Origin: Deroplatys truncata
Taxonomy: Eukaryota; Arthropoda; Insecta; Mantodea; Mantidae
Length of the DNA stretch: 64,000 nt
Assembly (NCBI GenBank): GCA_030765065.1
Contig: CM060985.1
Location: 6,882,001-6,946,000, forward strand
Direction of reading: 5' to 3'
The notes under the pieces were generated by a model. It saw nothing but the letters and a program-made list of their open reading frames with translations. It was not told the DNA's origin and did not search any database. Shown piece by piece: positions 56,570 through 64,000 of the stretch (within the stretch, counting starts at the first letter, position 1; each line of letters starts with the position of its first letter). Position numbers and translations under genes: made by a program.

Positions 56570-56752
56570 CTTGTGAAACATCTTCATTACAAATGTGTGG
56601 GACAATACCCTCAGGTAACTACGCTTGGCACCAGCTTCCCACAGCAGTTGTACCAACTTGCCTACTTCCTCTGCTGGGGTTTCCGACATTCTGTTTGACT
56701 CAACCAATGCTCCGTACACCAGCACCTGACCCATGAGAACATCTGCTTCCTC
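56570..56752 (-). CDS. MYBBP1A: MYBBP1A exon, MGQVLVYGAL block (first exon visible)
   Basis: It follows a TGTTTTAG acceptor and encodes 61 codons: EEADVLMGQVLVYGALVES, then EVGKLVQLLWEAGAKRSYLR and LSHTFVMKMFHK. This corresponds to roughly residue 150-210 of a typical MYBBP1A, so two or more exons with the start codon should lie further right. Phase 0; donor GTACTT. I could not identify the upstream exons with confidence between 56.8 and 64 kb. Confidence 0.9.
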
Positions 56753-57079
56753 CTAAAACACACGAGGAAGGAACCTGCTCATTTAGTAGGAAAAAAACAA
56801 GAGAAGAGTGACATCTCAGACATTTTAAACCAGCATGAACTGAAACCTCATAGATATCTAACTAACCAAAGCACTCATATTTATGCCAAAAAAACGATTA
56901 GTTCCAAATCTTGCCAACACAAAAATTTGCCACTATAATCACACAAAACAAAGCATGGGTGCAAAAAGGGACAGACATATAATAACAGTAATTCTGGCAG
57001 TATATTACGAACTATAGTTACAAATACTGTTCAATTTGGCCTTCAGCAACATTTTGCATGATTGTCAGTTGCTTGCGGT

Positions 57080-58950
57080 ACATGTGGTGAAATGAGAGTG
57101 ACATATTGTTGTGTGCTAGCCTTTATGTCCCTGATAAATACAATCTTTCAGATATCTCCACAACCAGAAGTCATGTGTTTGACAGTTCCAGTATATCTGG
57201 TGAAATGAGAGTGACATATTGTTGTGTGTTAGCCTTTATGTCCCTGATAAATACAATCTTTCAGATATCTCCACAACCAGAAGTCATGTGTTTGACAGTT
57301 CCAGTATATCTGGTGAAATGAGAGTGACATATTGTTGTGTGCTAGCCTTTATGTCCCTGATAAATACAATCTTTCAGATATCTCCACAACCAGAAGTCAT
57401 GTGTTTGACAGTTCCAGTATATCTGGTGAAATGAGAGTGACATATCATTGTGTGTTAGCCTTTATGTCCCTGGTAAATACAATCTTTCAGATATCTCCAC
57501 AACCAGAAGTCACGTGGTTGACGGAGAATATCTGGTGAAATGAGAGTGGCATGTCATGTGCTAGCCTTTATGTCCCTATTAAATACAATCTTTCAAATAT
57601 CTCCGCAACCAGAAGTCACGTGGTTGACAGTTGGAGTATATCTGGTGAAATGAGAGTGGCATGTCGTGTGCTAGCCTTTATGTCCCTATTAAATACAATC
57701 TTTCAAATATCTCCGCAACCAGAAGTCACGTGGTTGACAGTTGGAGATATCTGGTGAAATGAGAGTGAGATATTGTTGTGCGCTAGCCTTTATGTCCCTG
57801 ATAAATACAATCTTTCAAATATCTCCACAACCAGAAGTCACGTGTTTGACAGTTCCAGTATATCTGGTGAAATGAGAGTGGCATGTCGTGTGCTAGCCTT
57901 TATGTTCTTGATAATTACAATCTATCAAATATCTCCACAACCAGAAGTCACGTGCTTGACAGTTGGAGTATATCTGGTGAAATGAGAGTGGCATGTCGTG
58001 TGCTAGCCTTTATGTTCTTGATAAATACAACCTTTCAAATATCTCCACAACCAGAAGTCACATGTTTGACAGTTCCAGTATATCTGGTGAAATGAGAGTG
58101 GCATGTCGTGTGCTAGCCTTTATGTCCCTATTAAATACAATCTTTCAAATATCTCCACAACCAGAAGTCACGTGGTTGACAGTTGGAGTATATCTAGTGA
58201 AATGAGAGTGGCATGTCGTGTGCTAGCCTTTATGTCCCTATTAAATACAATCTTTCAAATATTTCCGCATCCAGAAGTCACGTGGTTGACAGTTGGAGTA
58301 TATCTGGTGAAATGAGAGTGGCATGTCATGTGCTAGCCTTTATGTCCCTATTAAATACAATCTTTCAAATATTTCCGCAACCAGAAGTCACGTGGTTGAC
58401 AGTTGGAGTATATCTGGTGAAATGAGAGTGGCATGTCATGTGCTAGCCTTTATGTCCCTATTAAATACAATCTTTCAAATATTTCCGCAACCAGAAGTCA
58501 CATGGTTGACAGTTGGAGTATATCTGGTGAAATGAGAGTGGCATGTCGTGTGCTAGCCTTTATGTCCCTATTAAATACAATCTTTCAAATATTTCCGCAT
58601 CCAGAAGTCACGTGGTTGACAGTTGGGAGTATATCTGGTGAAATGAGAGTGGCATGTCGTGTGCTAGCCTTTATGTCCCTATTAAATACAATCTTTCAAA
58701 TATCTCCGCAACCAGAAGTCACGTGGTTGACAGTTGGAGTATATCTGGTGAAATGAGAGTGGCATGTCGTGTGCTAGCCTTTATGTCCCTGTTAAATACA
58801 ATCTTTCAAATATTTCCGCATCCAGAAGTCACGTGGTTGACAGTTGGAGTATATCTGGTGAAATGAGATTGGCATGTCATGTGCTAGCCTTTATGTTCCT
58901 GTTAAATACAATCTTTCAAATATCTCCGCAACCAGAAGTCACATGGTCAG
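57080..58950. repeat. tandem array of about 17 units of about 110 bp
   Basis: Each unit contains GGTGAAATGAGAGTG, GTGCTAGCCTTTATGTCCCT, AATACAATCTTTCA and CCAGAAGTCACGTGGTTGAC. Units at the left (57090-57480, 113 bp) carry CATATTGTTGTGTG; those from 57530 on (110 bp) carry GGCATGTCGTGTG, so at least two subfamilies are arranged in blocks. No conserved splice site and no frame that fits MYBBP1A; open 70-codon frames are simply the unit read through. Confidence 0.95.
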
Positions 58951-59429
58951 GGCATCTTGAGGGCCATGCATATGGAAGTTACCTAGAGATGATACAGTCG
59001 TTACTGAACGTCTCTTGCAGCAAATCTTTCACCTAGCAAGCAAGATGTGGTGTTGCCCCATCTTGTATTTAAATAATGGCGTGGTCACATTGTTGCATAC
59101 TTGCTTACAGCGCCTTATTTTCAGCTAGTGGCAAGATTTGAAAATAATTATTTTTTTATATAATTTATTAGAGCACTGTTTAATTAGTATATTTATGAGG
59201 TTTTATACCTTTTGATCATTACAGTCTGTATAACCACCCAATGTGAACAGGAACAAAAACCTGCAGTAGCAGCTCACTCTTGGCAAGAAATCCGTGAAAT
59301 TTTGACTGGAATTGTTACTTTTGAAAAACCTTTTAAATGACAACAACAACAACTAACAGTCTGGGAGAACGTATCATCTTGGAAAACAAAGATCACAGTC
59401 TTCAAGTGACATTGCCAGAAAATTCCTCA

Positions 59430-59480
59430 AGGAGCCAGTTGAGAACTGGTTGATGATGGGAGAGTTGAGCTCTCAAAATA
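59430..59480 (+). other. degenerate hammerhead-like motif
   Basis: GTTGATGATGGGAGAGTTGA then GCTCTCAAAATATG: same layout as the PLE motifs (extra T, GAG/CTC stem) but with TTGATGA for CTGATGA and CAAAA for CGAAA. Confidence 0.25.
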
Positions 59481-59486
59481 TGTTAC

Positions 59487-59770
59487 AGTTTTACTTTCTC
59501 TACCATGTACATAGTAATTAGAAAAAATATTGTATTCCACCCAAAAATTCAATATCAAGACTTCACCACAAAAGCATGTTTTGAGACACCTGAATCCAAG
59601 AAAATGGCATGGGTATGTTTGTCTGAATGGCAGCTAAATGCCAAACTTGGTACTTAAGTTCTGTATCTTCCAAAGATGTGACACAAAGATTTTCAAGAAA
59701 ATCTTTCCACCCCAACTACCGTTTACCTGGAACATTTTTTTTTTAATGTTTGATTTTCTCAAAATCTTGC
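59487..59770 (+). repeat. unclassified 0.8-kb family, 5' terminal part
   Basis: TTTTACTTTCTCTACCATG then TACATAGTAATTAG, CCACCCAAAAATTC, ATGTTTTGAGACACCTGAAT and AGATTTTCAAGAAAATC follow the order seen in other copies. Confidence 0.7.
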
Positions 59771-59910
59771 TGAAGATTTAAAAGTTTGACTCATGTACAG
59801 TTTATTCATTTATGAAGCAAACATATAATTATGCCAGGTCTTAAATGCTGTCATTGCACAGCGACTTGTTATAACATCCCTTCAATTGCCTCAAACTTAC
59901 AGTTACATGC

Positions 59911-60137
59911 CTTATCATAAGAGACGTTGTCCTTCTCTAACCACACATTTCTGGCATCTTCTTCTTAGGAAATTTTCATTCACATCTTGCCTGATGTTTT
60001 CTTTTAGTTGACACAATGTTTGTTGTGAAGAACAGACTCGTGTAAATTGACCCATGCTCAATCTGAACCCTCGACTGTGAATGAAAATTTTCTGAGAGGA
60101 AGTTGCCAGAAATGACAAGGATGTCTTATGATAATGT
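59911..60137. mobile_element. small foldback element
   Basis: The left arm (CTTATCATAAGAGACG...TTTCTGGCATCTTC...GAAATTTTCATTCACA) and right arm (TGTGAATGAAAATTTTC...GTTGCCAGAAATG...TGTCTTATGATAATG) are inverted copies of about 70 bp around a 90-bp centre. No coding capacity. Confidence 0.75.
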
Positions 60138-60540
60138 ATGTGCTTATTATCATTTAATTGTAACTAAGAGGTGGTATTATAAGTGTTTTGGCGGAAGTCT
60201 GAGCTGTGCAAGCCACCATGTGAAGGAAAAGCTTTATACCCCCGCCGCTGTAACGTTGCACTTGACAGCTAGCGTTTAAGTTGGTACACTCGCAAAAAAA
60301 ACAGATGAAAAGCTTCAACCGTTTGACTTCCTAAGCCAATCACAAGGCAGCATTCCAGATGGTCGATGACAAAGCGGAACCGGAACTAGAATCGGCTCTG
60401 TTGCCAGATGTAACTATTCCCAACCACGTGCTTCAATTTGTGAATCTCTAGCATGAGCGTTGAGTTGTTCTTTGCAAGCTACATATTGTTCATTGTTATT
60501 TATATTTGTGGTTATTGTTTGATAGTTTTGTTATTGTTTG

Positions 60541-60590
<50 letters not shown>
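60541..60590. repeat. (TA)n microsatellite
   Basis: About 48 bp of alternating TA inside the 60237-61399 element. Confidence 0.95.
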
Positions 60591-60594
<4 letters not shown>

Positions 60595-60715
60595 ATATAT
60601 ATTTCATTCATATTATTTATTTAAACAAAACTTAAGTGCGACAATGTCTTAAAAACGACGCCGATCACCGAGAGGTGATTCATTTGCGCCAAGGTGTGCC
60701 ACTTAATAGTCAGGC

Positions 60716-61039
60716 ATGGAACTATTAAGGAGAACCTGGGAATTCTTTGAACAGGAAAGGGAGTATGTGAATCTTCACAGCAATCCCTCTATTCCTGCTG
60801 AAAAAGCTGTACAACGAACTGCAGCAGCTCTTGGACTAAGCATAAGAACTGTTATTCACAAGGCTACGGTGGACGCGGCTTCGTGGAAGAAGAAAGCATA
60901 TCATGTGAATAAGCTAATACGAAAAGCACAAGAAATAGACGGAATTATTAGTGACTGTGAACCATTGATGATATGCCTTGGTGAAGATGATGATGACGAC
61001 AACGGGGATTTGGATGGAATTGAGCCATTGCAGTTTTAA
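60716..61039 (+). CDS. truncated transposase-derived ORF, 107 codons
   Basis: The reading frame of the 60237-61399 element. It keeps the N-terminal helix-turn-helix (about residues 25-50: AVQRTAAALGLSIRTVI) and the acidic C-terminus ending GIEPLQF but lacks all three catalytic acidic motifs. If expressed it could still bind the element's ends, but no evidence of expression is visible. Two in-frame stops precede this ATG, so the original start is lost. Confidence 0.6.
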   Translation: MELLRRTWEFFEQEREYVNLHSNPSIPAEKAVQRTAAALGLSIRTVIHKATVDAASWKKKAYHVNKLIRKAQEIDGIISDCEPLMICLGEDDDDDNGDLDGIEPLQF

Positions 61040-61544
61040 ATGGGCTGGTGAAAATAACTTTGTTATGGCTTGCTTATAATTTGTTTTATTTCTCCTCATT
61101 GTAGCAGGAAGTTTGTATTATTTTGTTTCTATATTGCCAAAAGTGCGTAATTTATTCTACATACGCTGCAATGTTTATGCAGAGTTATTTTCAATTAAAA
61201 ATAATAATAAGAAATAGTTATTATTCATTTATGTTCGCTACTTACGTACACTTTTTGTATGCGGCTTAGACATGATAGAAAGGAGAACAATCAACTGTTG
61301 TTGTTTACTAGCCATTCTGGCAACGTCGCAACCACAATGTAGCCAACCTTACGCGAAGCCACAGGAACTGTCAAGTGCAAAGATACAGCGGCGGGGATAT
61401 AGTAATATCGGTCTCAAAGTTGCTCATGTGCAGATTCACCAAAAACAGAGATAGACGGTTGGTTACCCATGGCTAGACTGTTTCCTATTTATAGAATCTG
61501 CCATTGATACAGCTTTTTGTTGCACTTGTTAGCCATTCTTGCAA

Positions 61545-62065
61545 ATAAGTTAGCATTCCTTGGTCTTCAGAATGCTAGGAATAAGAGATTTGACATTGTA
61601 CAAAACAAATTGCTCACTTGAGGAAGTTTTACATTAACTCCATCAAATTATTGATATTGTGACGTTTTAACAAACACAGAAACTTATTATTTATTATTGG
61701 TTGCATGCTGTTTCTAGGTAGCCCATATATTCTAGCTATTGTTGGGTTTGAAGCCGACACTTGAAATTGCTCATTACCTGGAATATTTTGCTGTTCTTTA
61801 CCAACTGAATGGGGTATCTTTATGAAATAGTCACATCCAAATAGTCTGTTAGGATAGCTACTTTATTACCCGCATCTGCTTTTGTATAAATTACATCCTT
61901 TTCGCTGAATGTTTTGAATGAGATGTACTGATTCATCCGTCCTATCACGTCTTCACATTTGTTCATTAGTCCATCGTATTATAGTTTCTATGTCTATTGT
62001 GTTTTTGCTGAACATAAACGCAAGAACACTTCAGAAATCAGTCATGGGGAGAAAATGATAAACAG
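61545..62065 (-). mobile_element. Penelope-like element, N-terminal RT relic
   Basis: Minus-strand text gives DVIYTKADAGNKVAILTD near 61890 (the ADKGN--VI motif of PLE reverse transcriptase) and, in another frame, ARIYGLPRNSMQP near 61715 (the LYGLPKIHK motif). Heavily frameshifted, neither end present. Confidence 0.65.
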
Positions 62066-62069
62066 CCAA

Positions 62070-62815
62070 ATTGCTAAAATCAGTACATAACCATGTAGAA
62101 CAGAAATTATGGGAAAGAAGATAAGTTTTTAACGACGAATATGAATTTTGAAATTCCAAGAGACAGTAGTTTATTTACCAGGGAATGACAACAAGAATGT
62201 TAAAACCTGACCAAGTCTTGTTTCCCATTCCCAGAACTGATAATTGTGAATGCTTACATTAACATTCTAGGTTATTGTGACGTCAGACGAGCACGTCAAA
62301 GTTTCTGGAAACCATGAAAGTAACGCAATTCAGTGAGTAGCTTGAATTATTATTTATTCCACTTAGGAACCTAACAATCACTGTTCAGAATGCAATATTA
62401 GTTAAATAAAAAAGTGAGTTTATGTTAGTAAAATTTATTAAATACTATCGGCACCATCCTCCAGGCATGCCACATCATCGTAATCACAGGTGAGGCGGGT
62501 CTAGCCACACTCCACCAACAGTATATTTCTGGCCATGAATTAAAGGCAGCAAGTATACATATATGTCTGTCAAAGTTGCCAGTTGTAATCAAATTAAAAA
62601 TCACAGCAAAATAAACTCAACAAAAGGTGTAACTGTATCATTTAAGTGTTAAAGTTACAGAACAAAAATAAAATGAGTTAGCGACAGCAGCTTTATAGAA
62701 TGACAAACCATTAAGAAACCCAAAGCAATAATAATGGATATCTCCAAAATGGCTCATGCCAGAAAGAAAGGCATAACTCTGACATTTATTTCTTAAAATA
62801 AATGTATTGTAACAA

Positions 62816-62872
<57 letters not shown>

Positions 62873-63180
62873 TTTTAAAAAAAAAACATGATTATTACCA
62901 CAGTAAACCTTAATGGAACAATAAATCATTTTTTCAAGGTTCTTTATATTAACCATCTTATTATTTTCTTTTTAGACAACATGGCCTAAAAGTAGAACTT
63001 CTAACACAGTGCACAGAGCTAAGAGCTCATTGTTTCAAGTCCAATCACTCTTTGTATTTGCACATGTTTAATAACTCAACTTGGTTTGACTAGGTTTTAC
63101 TTTTCATTATATCTTTTTACATGGTCAATTTCTGTTCACAATACAAATCATTAATTTATATGTTATATTTTTATCTAGTA
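62070..63180. other. intergenic or intronic stretch; one microsatellite
   Basis: AT-rich; near 62735-62790 a short inverse piece of the 0.8-kb family (ATATCTCCAAAATGGCTCATG). A (TAA)n run occupies 62818-62872. No gene recognised. Confidence 0.45.
62818..62872. repeat. (TAA)n microsatellite
   Basis: About 18 perfect TAA repeats. Confidence 0.95.
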
Positions 63181-63189
63181 TAACCTGCA

Positions 63190-63556
63190 CACAAAACAAT
63201 AATGGAGTGGAAGGAGAAGAGAAACACCACATAGCATGTAGATTCAAGGGACAACGATGGATTGGAAAATTGAGGAACCGGCAAGAAAGGAGATGTAGTC
63301 CTGAGTGCCGTAAAAAGGTTTGTACATTGCAAAACCAAAACAGCTACAGAAACATTAAATGGCAGAAATTATTAATTCAGAAGGAAGTGAACAAAAAATC
63401 CAGAAAGCAATATGATACAGCATTTAATCGCTTCATTGACTGGTGTAAAGCAAAACATGTTGAAAATAGTTTCACTGAAAATGAATGCAAGCGAATCAAC
63501 AACACATCTTGCCTTTTTAATGCCATTTCTCTTGTTTCAAGAAGCACGTTCTAAAT
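63190..63556 (+). mobile_element. possible tyrosine-recombinase (Crypton-like) N-terminal fragment
   Basis: The 115-codon frame (63207-63554) contains EVNKKSRKQYDTAFNRFIDW followed by CKAKHVENSFTENE, a layout like the SAM-like N-terminal domain of tyrosine recombinases found in insect Crypton-type ORFs. No catalytic R-H-R-Y segment is present and the frame ends shortly after. Family assignment is weak. Confidence 0.35.
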
Positions 63557-63559
63557 GTA

Positions 63560-64000
63560 ATCTGTGTTAGTTTCAGGAATCAATATAATATTATCATTGT
63601 CTAAAAAAATAGTATATGCCACATGTGTTAAAAAAGGTTCTATTTTGCTCATAGGATTGCGAAACTCGGTCATTTCATTTCGCAAACATTCCTACTCGCA
63701 AAATAAAGTCCTACTTTTACCCCTTCTATCATAATATACCATTAAATTACTTACTAGCCTGAGTGTACAAAGCCTGACTGGCAGCGTACATAAGCTCAAC
63801 AACACAATAAATCAAAATCATCGTTATTTTTAGTAGAGTATTTGTGTTAACTTTTTCAATTGCCACATTGTGCTGTGCAAGCCATCTGAGCTTCCGTTAC
63901 CAATTTTAAATTTTCTTTTTGCAATATTTCTCAATATGAATGACATTGCTATCTCTACATGTGGGGTTTCAGTATGTGCTGTCTTTTCATCTTCAGAGTT
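63560..64000. other. right edge, nothing recognised
   Basis: No coding segment or repeat end recognised; missing 5' exons of MYBBP1A were looked for and not found. Confidence 0.4.

Larger units (their letters stand above)
1439..56752 (-). other. MYBBP1A: MYBBP1A / Pol5-family gene, internal part
   Basis: Twelve exons on the minus strand are listed separately: 56570-56752, 56281-56493, 53268-53462, 37826-38054, 23695-23988, 23477-23606, 21226-21397, 13841-14041, 12387-12557, 12004-12311, 4733-4984 and 1439-1667. All have AG before and GT after, and codon phase agrees across all eleven joins. MYBBP1A, related to yeast Pol5, is a nucleolar protein built of ARM-like helical repeats that acts in rRNA synthesis and ribosome biogenesis, and in vertebrates also binds transcription factors. 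The order of conserved blocks, namely the MGQVLVYGAL block, the FWEALVD block, MFDRITG, EWRTDQAKLLLQ, a DPGWVEVSVDLILSLLS block, the acidic region, then ARM repeats, follows the vertebrate protein as I remember it. Start codon and C-terminal tail are outside the window. Introns reach about 15 kb and are full of transposons. Confidence 0.88.
60237..61399 (+). mobile_element. 1163-bp Tc1-like element, internally deleted transposase
   Basis: The ends TACCCCCGCCGCTGTA and (inverse of right) TATCCCCGCCGCTGTA continue into TTGCACTTGACAG, giving an inverted repeat of about 31 bp, flanked by TA. A plus-strand frame opens MELLRRTWEFFEQEREY with an HTH (VQRTAAALGLSIRTVIHKAT) and then passes in frame to a typical C-terminal end (YHVNKLIRKAQEID, GEDDDDDNGDLDGIEPLQF). 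The DDE catalytic domain between them is missing. Upstream an older start (MS, stop, KRRRSPRGDSF) carries stops. A (TA)n run lies at 60541-60590. Confidence 0.88.

Noticed and set aside
53400-58950. CRISPR array
   Set aside because: Units are contiguous tandem repeats without unique spacers, and the genome is eukaryotic.
57106-59036. Series of overlapping 70-codon plus-strand frames
   Set aside because: Each is one 110-bp unit read out; no start context, no independent conservation.

Overview
This is a transposon-rich piece of a large animal genome. The sequence is AT-rich, introns run from 2 to 15 kb, and relics of mariner/Tc1, pogo/Tigger, piggyBac, Jockey-like and Penelope-like elements (PLEs) are dense. 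The mix of families suggests an insect, probably one with a large, repeat-filled genome such as a polyneopteran; that assignment is inference. There is no sign of bacterial gene organisation.

The only host gene I can recognise lies on the minus strand and spans nearly the whole window: twelve internal exons between 56752 and 1439 of a MYBBP1A / Pol5-family nucleolar protein. Every exon has AG/GT borders, and the reading phase carries across all eleven junctions (0,0,0,1,1,2,0,0,0,2,2), which strongly supports the model. The N-terminal exons should lie beyond the right edge and the C-terminal, basic tail beyond the left edge. About 860 codons are present.

Three tandem arrays sit in this gene, at or near exon borders. 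At 53.4-55.95 kb about 27 units (102, 93, 87 and 85 bp) repeat an intron 3' end plus the start of the next exon, so every unit carries a 3' splice site. At 19.47-21.27 kb about nine units of 105-107 bp repeat an exon end plus its 5' splice site. At 57.08-58.95 kb about 17 units of about 110 bp form an array with no recognised coding content.

The introns are filled with nested mobile DNA. PLE fragments are the most numerous, at least sixteen, belonging to four or more lineages. Their 3' ends share a hammerhead-ribozyme-like motif: CTGAnGA, a bulged T, a stem, GAAA, then a 6-bp palindrome. Several very short PLE derivatives (159, 165, 267 and 304 bp) are flanked by perfect 11-12 bp target duplications, and three of these are largely inverted repeats. 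Other elements with mapped ends are a 2.85-kb Tc1-like element (49165-52012) carrying a nested 992-bp TA-flanked insertion, a 1163-bp internally deleted Tc1-like element (60237-61399), a 1176-bp pogo-like element (36099-37274), a Tigger-like element (25639-27757), an 810-bp non-autonomous element with a 6-bp duplication (20158-20967), a piggyBac-like 3' end beside TTAA (18881), and an unclassified family of about 0.8 kb recurring at least eight times.

The most promising material for novelty is the set of splice-site arrays in one gene and the tiny palindromic PLE derivatives with hammerhead-like cores.
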